Shown here: one piece after another, positions 11,103 to 22,351 of the stretch
Position numbering within the stretch: the first letter of the stretch is position 1
How the letters are laid out: each line of letters opens with the position of its first letter
From: Muricea muricata
Lineage: Eukaryota; Cnidaria; Anthozoa; Malacalcyonacea; Plexauridae
Length of the DNA stretch: 64,000 bases
Reading direction: 5' to 3'
Assembly (NCBI GenBank): GCA_963855995.1
Contig: OY979727.1
Coordinates: 6,281,001 to 6,345,000 of the forward strand
Position numbers and translations under genes: made by a program
Notes under the pieces: model-generated
What the model saw: only the letters and a program-made list of their open reading frames with translations
Told to the model about the DNA's origin: nothing
The model's database searches: none

Positions 11103-13064
11103 TTGTATGACTGTTCTCGTGTTTACCATACTGCTTTGTACAAATTTGATAATCACATGAACTGCAAACACCGCATGCATCTTAGTGACTCACGAATAAA
11201 ACATTTCACAACAAAAGTTTGGCAATTTTCCCCTAAACGCACTGATTTTCCTATTTATCATTGTACGGCTCAGCGATTACGGATGACATGCCATGAATCC
11301 TTTTTTGGTCATAAAGCAAACATAGTCGGTTATCACTTGTCCCTGTTTCAAGATATGAGTGCCAACGAGCAATGCTTACACACACTACACGTTAAGCTTC
11401 ACAAACACTCACACGGAGAGTGGCGTACTTCTAGCCCTGATAAATATTCTTGTTCATGGATGAAAACAAAATCATGCACTTACATTCATTTCAAAATGGT
11501 TGCTTACCCCGCCCAATTGAAAGGATCAGACCATCTTATTTTACAACATGTCACCCACACCCATTGCAATTATCGATCTCGTCACTGCACACCAAAAGAA
11601 ATGCCAAAATCCCAAATTGTTTGGAACCATGTAAGACACGATTTTCGCAATTACCACCCAATTGGTCGTTTTCCGGCACAACAATTAGACGATTATATAT
11701 TAGTTCCTAAAGCCACTGTCGGTGGTACAATCGTGAAACGAATACCGGAAGATCACCTACTTTACCTTGATTCGGGGTTCGTTGTTACAAATATTTCTGC
11801 AAGCTCTCACGTCCTTCATGACATTGAAAAGGACATGCGCTTTTTGAAGAAAAACGAAATTTTAACTGCTTTAGTAAAAGACTCAGAAGACGTTATTAAA
11901 TTACGACTCCAGAACGAAATACTAAACGTACAATTGGCCGCACTGAATGCACACGAACGCAGTAACATGATTAGTGCATGGGAAAACATTTGTCTCCACC
12001 GTCAGCAAATGTATCGAATTCATCGTTGGATGATTCAACGATTTCCAACTAGTAGCTCTGAGTGGATAGCGCCTGCCCCAGGCTACATAATCAGCCCGCA
12101 AGGTGATGCGTATTTAATGTCGCAATGTCACAATATCACCCAATATGAATTCTTTTGGAATAGGACATATAACGGCACCTGCTATGCTAAATTCCCTGTT
12201 TTTATGCATGTTACTCAACACGTTAAGTTCCTACAACTTACGGATCATCGTATACAAGCCCATTCACCTGTTCTTAATTGTGGTGATATTCCAAAATCAA
12301 CATATGTCACAGATGTTCATGGTAACCTTTGGCTGATAAATCAGAATGCCACCATTAGCCCAGTAAATTACACTAAAATATTTCTACCATCCTTTTCAAA
12401 TCATATTCTAAAGCTACCTGGAGTTAATTCCCATCTATTACATTATGTTGACGAACCTTTAGACGAGTTTTCTCTTTTAGATATTCTTGCGCGCAGTCAA
12501 GATACCCTCGATGAATTGCAAGCAATACAGTCTGCCTCTAGTGATAGCATTGCATTGGATATAGGACGCGTCATAGGTTCCACCTTCACTGGCATAGGTT
12601 CAGGCGGCAGTCATATTGTAAAGGCATTAGGAAGCGCTCTGCATGACGGTTTATCCGGCTTCGGTGATCTAGACTCGAAAGTTATTCACGCCATTGGCCA
12701 GGCGTCCGGTACTATTCTAACTTCTTCGGGCAAAGCTATAGAAAGCACAGGCAAAGGTGCTGGCTCATTTTTCCACCAAGTTATAGGTGGGTTAAGTGGG
12801 TCCTTACTTTGGGGGGCTCTCTTGTTACTTAGCCTCTTTTTAGCGTACACCTACATCCGCCGAACACGCTGCTACACAAAACGCACAAAACAGGCTACAA
12901 CCGATGACTATACAAGTAGTATAAGTAACAACGACGACGAACCAAACAGTGTCCACGAATTAGACCAGTTTTCAGTCTACGAACCTGAAGAGTGTGTCGA
13001 CTGCGGACGTCAGCGATCTCTTTCTCAGTCTTGCATGCCTTCTGATCGGGTTACTCAGGTTTAG
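11103..13064 (+). CDS. Envelope-like membrane protein of the LTR retroelement
   Basis: An uninterrupted frame of about 650 codons lies between pol and the 3' LTR, the position of env in errantivirus-like and retrovirus-like elements. The first ATG in frame is at 11157. The long Cys-, His- and Asn-rich region has several N-x-S/T sites, followed by a Gly/Ser-rich segment (about 12590-12790). One strong transmembrane segment follows (about 12800-12850), then a basic, then acidic cytoplasmic tail of about 65 residues. I see no typical signal peptide at its own N-terminus. The fusion-protein class is not assignable by eye. It is intact although gag-pol is broken. Confidence 0.75.
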   Translation: MYDCSRVYHTALYKFDNHMNCKHRMHLSDSRIKHFTTKVWQFSPKRTDFPIYHCTAQRLRMTCHESFFGHKANIVGYHLSLFQDMSANEQCLHTLHVKLHKHSHGEWRTSSPDKYSCSWMKTKSCTYIHFKMVAYPAQLKGSDHLILQHVTHTHCNYRSRHCTPKEMPKSQIVWNHVRHDFRNYHPIGRFPAQQLDDYILVPKATVGGTIVKRIPEDHLLYLDSGFVVTNISASSHVLHDIEKDMRFLKKNEILTALVKDSEDVIKLRLQNEILNVQLAALNAHERSNMISAWENICLHRQQMYRIHRWMIQRFPTSSSEWIAPAPGYIISPQGDAYLMSQCHNITQYEFFWNRTYNGTCYAKFPVFMHVTQHVKFLQLTDHRIQAHSPVLNCGDIPKSTYVTDVHGNLWLINQNATISPVNYTKIFLPSFSNHILKLPGVNSHLLHYVDEPLDEFSLLDILARSQDTLDELQAIQSASSDSIALDIGRVIGSTFTGIGSGGSHIVKALGSALHDGLSGFGDLDSKVIHAIGQASGTILTSSGKAIESTGKGAGSFFHQVIGGLSGSLLWGALLLLSLFLAYTYIRRTRCYTKRTKQATTDDYTSSISNNDDEPNSVHELDQFSVYEPEECVDCGRQRSLSQSCMPSDRVTQV

Positions 13065-13379
13065 GAAGACAAGCTATATCTTTGCCTCTGTCTTCAATGC
13101 ATGTGTGTACCTCTTTTTCCTGCTGTTGTCACGTCGACTTGTGTTTTCATGTTTTACTCTTATATTATTTCAATGGTATCAAAATTAATATGTACTATTT
13201 GTAGTCGCCCCTGCGTCATTAGGATTGGCAGTTATAGACGGCTGGCAACCGTCCGCGTTATCAAAGCTGCGCAGTGCTTTGAAACTATTTTTTTTCGGAT
13301 TTCTTGTTCTTTTTCTGTTGCTACACATACTCAATCTTTGTTCAACACGAGGACGTGCTATTTTCTAGCCTGTGGGAAT
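13065..13379 (+). other. Retroelement 3' untranslated region
   Basis: Sequence between the envelope-like stop and the 3' LTR. A weak purine-rich tract (GTGGGAA) directly precedes the LTR at 13380 and is the only polypurine-tract candidate. An open frame running into the LTR has no recognisable homology. Confidence 0.6.
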
Positions 13380-14347
13380 TGTTATAAAAGTGAACATGCA
13401 TGTGTAAAATAAAGTATAATTTTGTGATAAAAATATATGAGACGCGAGTGTATGTGTAAGTCAAAGGGGTGAAGAGCAAATCGTGTATTATTAGTTGAAT
13501 TATTTTGAATAGAATTGTGAACATGATCTAATTAGGTAGTGATGTTTGAGTAAATACAAAAGTTAGATCATACAATAGAACAATGTACGAATTCAGGTTT
13601 TATTGACCTTTGGCTTGTGGAACTTGACAAGCGTAAATTTGATATCACGGTTTAATGCACAAAGGTGTACTATTTTGACATAAGCTTGATGAAGTTTGCA
13701 TTGTAACAATGAATTACCATTGTTATGTATTTAGGCAAGTCCCTGAGTTAACATACGCAGGCTGTTGTCACATTTCATAATTGCTACTTCCTTGGCTTGG
13801 CATCGCCCTTGCCGAAGAAGAAGCCTTCGCAATGTTTACTCAGAGGCTTGACCAAATAACCGAACGTCCTTGAATTCTTCATTGTTAAAGGAAAATTCCA
13901 CTGTAAAAATTATATAGAGATGTAGAGCATGACATTGTCTTTAATGTCATATTTATATCTAATTTTACAATCTAATCTATACTATTGATATTTATCTTCA
14001 AAAAGAACTATCTAATATTTACAGAGTATGTAATAGTTGAACAGTAGACTGGGACTGAGATATGAGCTCTTAACTCTCATTGGATAAGTCAATGTAAACA
14101 TACCTGTAGTAACGTCAATCACGAAAAGTGGCTTGCGTTATTATAAAAGACGAGTTCCTTTCGTGCAAAGAGTAGTCGAGAATGAGTCAGAGATAAATCA
14201 TAAAGTCGAAGGAGAGAGAGTAAAGAACTCCTATCGAAGTCAATAAAGAGCTAGATTGATCATGATTTAATAAAGTTATATTATAACGGTCCGCTCCTCG
14301 TGCATTGTTTTGCCTTATCGAAATAGAGAAGAAGGCAAGCTGTTACA
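13380..14347 (+). repeat. 3' LTR
   Basis: 968 bp, TG...CA ends, followed by target duplication ATAG and then the resumed satellite unit. It is nearly identical to the 5' LTR and carries two short extra pieces, near its start and about 130 bp in. Confidence 0.92.
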
Positions 14348-14351
14348 ATAG

Positions 14352-17300
14352 TTTAAGCGCCGAAAACATGATTCCTGACTTGCTAAGTTCTCCAATTTCC
14401 ATTTAGAAGGTCTCTTTTAGGTCTATGATTGCAATATATCAGTGCGCTCAACTCGTTCAGTTTGGCAATGAAAACATCATTGTAAGCTCAAAAACGTCGC
14501 TGTGATCGATTTAAGACGGCAATTTTTAGTTGGTGATTGAGCATGTTTTTACGCTTTAATCGCTTCCAGAGCTCTAAAAACGCGATTTTGATTATTGTAA
14601 GATCGTTTCTTTCCAGTTTCAAAGCAAGTTGTAGGCTTGTCATTTTAATATGTTTTTTTGCTAGTGTCGATAGTTTGAGCGCTGAAAACATGTTTCCAGA
14701 CTTCCTAAGTTCTCCAATTTCCATTTAGAAGGTCTTTTTTACGTCCGTGATTGCAATATATCATTGCGCTAAACTCGTTCAGTTTGGCCCTGAAAACATC
14801 ATTTTAACTCTAAAACGTTGCCGTGATTGATTTAAGACGGCAATTTTTAGTTGATCATTTGAGCATGTTTTTACGCTCAAATCGCTTTGAGCACTTAAAA
14901 CGCGTTCTTAATGATGTTAAAACCGTTTCTTTTCTGTTTTAAAGCAAGTTGTAAGCTTCTCATTTCAACATGTTATTTTGCTCGTGACTATAGTTTGAGC
15001 GCTAAAAACATGATTCCAGACTTGCTAAGTTCTCCAATTTTGTTTTAGAAGGTCTCTTTTAGTTCCGTGATTGCAATATCTCATTGCGCTCAACTCGTTC
15101 AGTTTGGCCCTGAAAACCTCATTTTAAGCTCTAAAACGTTGCCGTGATTGATTTAAGACGGCAATTTTTAGTTGATCATTTGAGCATGTTTTTACGCTCA
15201 AATCGTTTCCAGAGCGCTTAAAACGCGATTTTTTTTATTGTAAAGTCGTTTCTTTTTAGTTTAAAAGAAGTTGTAATCTTCTGATTTCATGATGTTTTTT
15301 GCTCGTGTCGATAGTTTCAGCGCCCAAAACATGATTCCCGATTTGCTAACTTCTCCAATTTCCATTTACAAGGTCTCTTTAAGGTCCGTGATTGCAATAT
15401 ATCATTGCGCTCAACTCGTTCAGTTTGGCCCTGAAAACATCATTTTAAGCTCTAAAACGTTGCCGTGATTGATTTAAGACGGCAATTTTTAGTTGATCAT
15501 TTGAGCATGTTTTTACGCTCAAATCGTTTCCAGAGCGCTTAAAACGCGATGTTTTTGATTGTAAAGTCTTTTCTTTCTAGACTAAAAGAAGTTGTAATCT
15601 TCTCATTTCATGATGTTTTTTTGCTCGTGTCGATAGTTTGAGCGCCGAAAACATGATTCCCGATTTGCTTAGTTCTCCAATTTCCATTTACAAAGTCTCT
15701 TTAAGGTCCGTGATTGCAATATATCATTGCGCTCAACTCGTTCAGTTTCACCCTGAAAACATCATTTTAAGCTCTAAAACGTTGCCGTGATCGATTTAAG
15801 ACGGAAGTTTTTAGTTGATCATTTGAGCATGTTTTTACGCTCAAATCGCTTCCAGAGCACTTAAAACGGGATTTTGATGATTGTAAGACCGTTTCTTTTC
15901 TGTTTCAATGCAAGTTGCAAGCTTCTCATTTCAACATGTTATTGTGCATGTCACTATAGTTTGACCCCCAAAAACATGATTCCTGACTTGCTAAGTTCTC
16001 CAATTTCCATTTACAAAGTCTCTTTAAGGTCCGTTATTGCAATATATCATTGCGCTCAACTCGTTCAGTTTCGCCCTGAAAACATCATTTTAAGCTCTAA
16101 AACGTTGCCGTGATCGATTTAAGACGGAAGTTTTTAGTTGATCATTTGAGCATGTTTTTACGCTCAAATCGCTTCCAGAGCAGTTAAAACGGGATTTTGA
16201 TGATTGTAAGACCGTTTCTTTTCTGTTTCAATGCAAGTTGTAAGCTTCTCATTTCAACATGTTATTGTGCATGTCACTATAGTTTGACCCCCAAAAACAT
16301 GATTCCTGACTTGCTAAGTTCTCCAATTTCCATTTAGAAAGTCTCTTTTAGGTCCATGATTGCAATATATGATTGCACTCAGCTCATTCAGTTTGGCGAT
16401 GCGAAAACATCATTTTAAGCTCAAAAACGTCGCTGTGATCGATTTAAGACGGCAATTTTTAGTTGGTGATTTGAGCATCTTTTTACGCTTAAATCGCTTC
16501 GAGAGCACTAAAAACGCAATTTTGATGATTGTAAGATCGTTTCTTTCCCGCTTCAAAGCAAGATGTAGGCTTCTCATTTCAACATGTTTTTTTTTGCTAG
16601 TGTCGATAGTTTGAGCGCCGAAAACCTGTTTCCAGACTTGCTAAGTTCTCCAATTTCCATTTAGAAGGTCTCTTTTAGGTCCATGATTGCAATATATTAT
16701 TGCACTCAGCTCGTTCCGTTTGGCAATGAAAACATCATTTTAAGCTCAAAAACGTCGCGGTGATCGATTTAAGACGGCAATTTTTAATTGTTGATTTGAA
16801 CATGTTTTTGCGCTCAAATCGCTTCCAGAGCACTTAAAACGGGATTTAGATGATTGTAAGATCGTTTCTTTTCTGTTTCAAAGCAAGTTGTAAGCTTCTA
16901 ATTTCAACAAGTTTTTTTGCTCGTGACGATAGTTTCAGCGCCGAAAACATGATTCCTGACTTGCTAAGCTCTCCAATTTCCATTTAGAAGGTCTCTTTTA
17001 GGTCCGTTATTGCATTATATCATTGCGCTCAACTCGTTCAGTTTCGCCCTGAAAACCTCATTTTAAGCTCTAAAACGTTGCCGTGATCGATTTAAGACGG
17101 AAGTTTTTAGTTGATCATTTGAGCATGTTTTTACGCTCAAATCGCTTCCAGAGCACTTAAAACGGGATTTTGATGATTGTAAGACCGTTTCTTTTCTGTT
17201 TCAATGCAAGTTGCAAGCTTCTCATTTCAACATGTTATTGTGCATGTCACTATAGTTTGACCCCCAAAAACATGATTCCTGACTTGCTAAGTTCTCCAAT

Positions 17301-18861
17301 TTCCATTTACAAAGTCTCTTTAAGTCCGTGATTGCAATATATCATTGCGCTCAACTCGTTCAGTTTCGCCCTGAAAACATCATTTTAAGCTCTAAAACGT
17401 TGCCGTGATCGATTTAAGACGGAAGTTTTTAGTTGATCATTTGAGCATGTTTTTACGCTCAAATCGCTTCCAGAGCACTTAAAACGGGATTTTGATGATT
17501 GTAAGACCGTTTTTTTTCTGTTTCAATGCAAGTTGCAAGCTTCTCATTTCAACATGTTATTGTGCATGTCACTATAGTTTGACCCCCAAAAACATGATTC
17601 CTGACTTGCTAAGTTCTCCAATTTCCATTTACAAAGTCTCTTTAAGGTCCGTGATTGCAATATATCATTGCGCTCAACTCGTTCAGTTTCGCCCTGAAAA
17701 CATCATTTTAAGCTCTAAAACGTTGCCGTGATCGATTTAAGACGGAAGTTTTTAGTTGATCATTTGAGCATGTTTTTACGCTCAAATCGCTTCCAGAGCA
17801 GTTAAAACGGGATTTTGATGATTGTAAGACCGTTTCTTTTCTGTTTCAATGCAAGTTATAAGCTTCTCATTTCAACATGTTATTGTGCATGTCACTATAG
17901 TTTGACCCCCAAAAACATGATTCCTGACTTGCTAAGTTCTCCAATTTCCATTTAGAAAGTCTCTTTTAGGTCCATGATTGCAATATATGATTGCACTCAG
18001 CTCATTCAGTTTGGCAATGCGAAAACATCATTTTAAGTTCATAAACGTCGCTGTGATCGATTTAAGACGGCAATTTTTAGTTGGTGATTTGAGCATCTTT
18101 TTACGCTTAAATCGCTTCGAGAGCACTAAAAACGCAATTTTGATGATTGTAAGATCGTTTCTTTCCCGCTTCAAAGCAAGATGTAGGCTTCTCATTTCAA
18201 CATGTTTTTTTTTGCTAGTGTCGATAGTTTGAGCGCCGAAAACCTGTTTCCAGACTTGCTAAGTTCTCCAATTTCCATTTAGAAGGTCTCTTTTAGGTCC
18301 ATGATTGCAATATATTATTGCACTCAGCTCGTTCCGTTTTGCAATGAAAACATCATTTTAAGCTCAAAAACGTCGCGGTGATCGATTTAAGACGGCAATT
18401 TTTAATTGTTGATTTGAACATGTTTTTGCGCTCAAATCGCTTCCAGAGCACTTAAAACGGGATTTAGATGATTGTAAGATCGTTTCTTTTCTATTTCAAA
18501 GCAAGTTGTAAGCTTCTAATTTCAACAAGTTTTTTTGCTCGTGACGATAGTTTCAGCGCCGAAAACATGATTCCTGACTTGCTAAGCTCTCCAATTTCCA
18601 TTTAGAAGGTCTCTTTTAGGTCCGTTATTGCATTATATCATTGCGCTCAACTCGTTCAGTTTCGCCCTGAAAACATCATTTTAAGCTCTAAAACGTTGCC
18701 GTGATCGATTTAAGACGGAAGTTTTTAGTTGATCATTTGAGCATGTTTTTACGCTCAAATCGCTTCCAGAGCACTTAAAACGGGATTTTGATTGATTGTA
18801 AGATCGTTTCTTTCCAGCTTCAAAGCAGGTTAAAGGCTTCTCATTTCAACATGTTTGTCTT
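14352..18861 (+). repeat. ~322-bp satellite, main array with higher-order repeat
   Basis: About 14 head-to-tail units. The mark CCAATTTCCATTT recurs near 14395, 14717, 15358, 15678, 16002, 16324 and on to 18592. Each unit contains GATCGATTTAAGACGG and the inverted pair TTTGAGC / GCTCAAA. A longer period of 1618 bp (five units) is superimposed: the segments around 15874-16113 and 16360-16614 recur almost exactly at 17492-17731 and 17978-18232. Open frames of 60-84 codons in single units are by-products of the repeat. The array ends inside a unit at the LINE insertion. Confidence 0.93.
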
Positions 18862-21800
18862 GGATTACACAAGACCCATTAGAACTGCGAAGAAGTATCT
18901 ATGTTGAAGAAGTATCTATGTTGAAGTTCACCTTTGGAAATGAATACCGAACTTGGCAAAGGACATAGTCTAATGCATGGTGTATCAAAGAATGATAAGG
19001 GGAAGCTGATTTGGACGGAGTCCTACGAGGCATTGCAGATGTTTGTCGAAGAGGTATTAAATATCTCGAATGGCGTTTGGTCAAGCCCTGGTGGGGCAGC
19101 GAAACAGTTGAAGACCGAAGATATAGATTGGAGGTGGTATAAAGATACAAAATCAGTTACGCTAAACGGAAAATTGAAGGACGAAATCACAGCAAAGTTG
19201 CTTTCTTTAGCTAAAATCTCAGAATAGTTGAAGACAAACACTGAAAACGAAGTCCCTGAAGATGGTGGCCATAGAGTTGACCATATTGACGATCACTCTT
19301 GCATAAAGGATTCTATGCAACTCTCACTCGAGTCCCTTAACAGTAAATTAAAAGTCCTTATTAATGATGTGAATGCAAATACAGCGGCTATTAAGTTGTT
19401 TTCGCACGACTCCGAAAAAGAACGTCTAAGAAGAGACAATGTTAAATTGGCAAATGAAAATAGCGATCTAAAGCACGAAAACGGGAAGTTAAAAGAAAGA
19501 GTGGATAATTTGAACTATACCTCGCAGACTTAAATGGAAAGGCAAAAAATGCCGAAGACGAAAAAAATAGTTTAATTACAGCTATGCGTCTTCTACTTGA
19601 GGATAACTACAAAGGAAATGCAATGACCATGAACCATGACGATCATCCTAAGGACGAAATCGATCAAAGTTGCGAGGAGGCAGATTCTGGAATGGTAGAG
19701 TCGAAACAGAGGAGCGTAGTGCAAAACTCGAAGATATCACTGAGTAATAGATTCTCCGCACTTACCGTCGAGAGGAATAACTTAAGCGACGAGGAGGACG
19801 AACAGCCTGGCAGCAAAAAGAAAAATAATGCACCTACTCAGAAAAGCAAACTCGTTAATGAAGCTAAAAAAGGCAAGAAAGCTTCAACCACTACTGTTAT
19901 TGTTGGCGACTCAATGATCAAGCATCTTGATTCAAAAAGGCTAAAGCGATCTATGCGAAAAACGGGAAACAGAGCGTTTTTGTTGAAACCTATAGAGGTT
20001 CCAACTTGGAAGCCATGAGTCACCATATAAAACCATGCCTTACAAGAAAGCCAGACCAAATAATACTGCATGTGGACACAAATGATTTAAGAGAAAAAGA
20101 GCCAAACGAGATTGTAAATGGTGTCTTAGAAATTGATAAAATCATAAAGAAAGAAAGCCCCAAATCAACTGTAGCTGTATCGGGACTGATACACAGAGCC
20201 GACAAACCTGAAATTACGAAGAAAGTTGAACAGGTAAATAAATTATTAGTCAACGCTTGTCAACAACATGACATGGATTTTATAGATCATCAGAATATTC
20301 AACATAAGCACTTAAACGCCTACGGACTGCACCTAAATAGATCTGGTACGGGCGAAATGGCTAAGAATTTTATCACGTATCTTAATTCTAAATACGATTG
20401 ATGTTTAAATGTGTCCGTCCCAGAGCATTGCTTAAAATCTGATAACAAAACCGGTCAATTATTCACTGATAATAAAGCCGGTCAATTATTTTCTGATTAT
20501 ACAAGTGATCAATCCGATGAATTGGCTAGGGAAAGAATTAATATGTCAAACATAACTAAGAAACTATTATATAATGAAAATAAGGGATTCAAAATAATGC
20601 ACCTTAATATTAGGAGTTTAATAAAGAATATAGATCAGTTTAGAGTATATGCTTCTAATAATCAATATGACATTATGTGCATTAATGAAACCTGGCTAGA
20701 TGATAAAGTCAGTGACCATGAAGTGGGTATAGATGGCTATGATCTGGTGCGTAAAGACAGGAAACGCACTGGAGGTGGGGTAGCCGTATATATTAGAATC
20801 TCTATAAATTATAAAATTAGGCAAGATGTAATGCCTGATAATTTGGAGTTAATCACGGTAGAAATCATTAAACCTAGAGCTAAACCGTTTCTTCTTAATG
20901 CATGGTACAGACCCCCAGATATGCCCATTGAGGCATTTAACGATTATGAACAATGTTTACAAAAAATGGATTATGAAAATAAGGAAATCATATGCATTGG
21001 TGATTTTAATTGTGATTATCTCCAACCTGATAAAAAGGAAACTAAAAGGTTAACATATTTGGCTAAAATGTTTCAACTTGAACAACTAATTGAAGAATCT
21101 ACTCGAATTACTAGAAATACACAGTCTCAAATTGACTTGGTATTTAGCAACCGACCGGAGATAATAGTTAAATCAGGAGTTGAACACATTGGAATTAGCG
21201 ATCATAGCTTAATCTATATCCACAGAAAAATATCTGTACCACATAAGCAACCAAAGATTATAAATACACGACAGTATAAACATTATAATACTGAAGCTTT
21301 TAAACTAGACCTGTTTAAAATCCTTCAAACAAGAACGCATGAATGTGATCTAAATATACTTTGGGAAGACTGGAAAGAAAAATTTTTGATGGTAGCAGAT
21401 ATGCATGCACCTCCGGTCATCAGGAGGGTGCGCAGTGAGCATGTGCCCTGGCTTACCTCAGAAATTAAAACAAAAATTTACAACAGGGATTTTCTTAAAA
21501 AAAAGACAGTAAAAACAGGTTCTACTTATTTCCACAATTCATATAAAAAGGCTAGAAATGAACTGAATAAGTTGATTAAGGAGACAAAAGTCAAATACTA
21601 TACTAATGCAATCAATCAAAGCAACAAGGATCCAAAATCCATGTGGAAAACTATAAACCAATTAACTAATAAGAAATCGAAAACTGCAAATATCAATGAA
21701 TTGATAATTAACGATGAATCAGAGAAGGAACCAGAACTAATAGCAGACACTATGAATTCGTATTTTTGTGACATTGGACCTTTTCTTGCAAACAATCTCT

Positions 21801-21885
21801 CAAATAACGATAATTGCTTTGAAGCATATATTAATGCTACAAATACCACATTTGAAATTCAAAAGATTAGTGACTTGGATGTTAA
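18862..21885 (+). mobile_element. CR1/L2-like LINE, 5' half
   Basis: The element begins where the satellite breaks off (after CAACATGTTT) and contains ORF1 with an esterase-like domain and ORF2 starting with an APE endonuclease. ORF2 stops being LINE sequence at about 21885, where it runs into satellite in reverse orientation. The missing 3' half lies at 22352-24078 on the opposite strand, so this is one element split by rearrangement. Confidence 0.88.
18934..20401 (+). pseudogene. LINE ORF1 with coiled coil and SGNH-esterase-like domain (broken)
   Basis: The frame starts at 18934, meets a TAG at 19225-19227, continues in frame to 19533, shifts frame by 19584 and shifts again near 20006. Part of 19320-19510 encodes a charged, Leu-spaced coiled-coil segment. 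From about 19880 an SGNH/GDSL hydrolase signature appears: VGDSMIKHL (block I), HVDTNDL (where the family usually has a Gly-x-Asn-type block III) and GLHLNRSGT near the C-terminus (block V His). Esterase-type ORF1 proteins are known from CR1/L2-clade LINEs. At least one stop and two frameshifts make this copy non-functional. Confidence 0.8.
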
Positions 21886-21910
21886 AATGATGTTTTTAGG
21901 GCAAAACTGA
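20411..21910 (+). pseudogene. LINE ORF2, APE endonuclease and RT N-terminus, truncated
   Basis: The frame is open for about 490 codons. It shows the apurinic-endonuclease motifs in order: MHLNIRSL, NETWL, GGGVAVYI, GDFNCDY and ISDHSLI. A basic linker follows, and then the start of the reverse-transcriptase region. The last ten or so codons are derived from inverted satellite, ending at a stop at 21908-21910. Everything after the linker, including the RT catalytic core, is missing here and found at 24078-22685 on the minus strand. Confidence 0.88.
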
Positions 21911-22351
21911 ACGAGTTGAGCGCAATGATATATTGCAATCTCGGACCTAAAAGAGACCTTGTAAATGGAAATTGGAGAACTTAGCAAGTCGGGAATCATG
22001 TTTTCGGCGCTCAAACTATCGACCCGGGCAAAAAACATCATGAAATGAGAAGATTACAACTTCTTTTAAACTAAAAAGAAACGACTTTACAATCATAAAA
22101 ATCGCGTTTTAAGCGCTCTGGAAGCGATTTGAGCGTAAAAACATGCTCAAATGATCAACTAAAAATTGACATCTTAAATCGATCACGGCAACGTTTTAGA
22201 GCTTAAAATGATGTTTTCAGGGCAAAACTGAACGAGTTGAGCGCAATGATATATTGCAATCACGGACCTAAAAGAGACCTTTTAAATGGGAATTGGAGAA
22301 CTTAGAAACTCTGGAAATAGGTTTTTGGCGCTCAAACTATCGACTATAGCA
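21886..22351 (-). repeat. ~322-bp satellite, inverted fragment
   Basis: About one and a half units in reverse orientation relative to all other copies. It is joined on the left to the LINE 5' half at a GTTAAAATGATG junction and on the right to the 3' tail of the inverted LINE half. Its right edge (…CTATAGCAAAAA) is the same place in the satellite unit at which the LINE 5' end begins at 18862. Confidence 0.88.

Larger units (their letters stand above)
4138..14347 (+). mobile_element. Ty3/Gypsy-type LTR retroelement with chromodomain and envelope-like ORF
   Basis: A 10.2-kb element with two LTRs that begin TGTTATAAAAG and end CTGTTACA, flanked by a 4-bp target-site duplication ATAG (4134-4137 and 14348-14351). 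A likely primer-binding site starts with TGG at about 5089, three bases after the 5' LTR. Between the LTRs are one gag-pol frame (gag with zinc knuckle, protease, reverse transcriptase, RNase H, integrase, chromodomain) and a separate envelope-like frame. The domain order RT-RH-IN is the Ty3/Gypsy order. The LTRs differ by only about six substitutions and a few small indels by eye, which suggests recent insertion, yet gag-pol has three in-frame stops. Confidence 0.93.

Noticed and set aside
15874..18232. Open frames of 79-84 codons recurring in the satellite
   Set aside because: They recur because the DNA repeats every 322 and 1618 bp; no start context, domain or frame conservation across units supports a gene.
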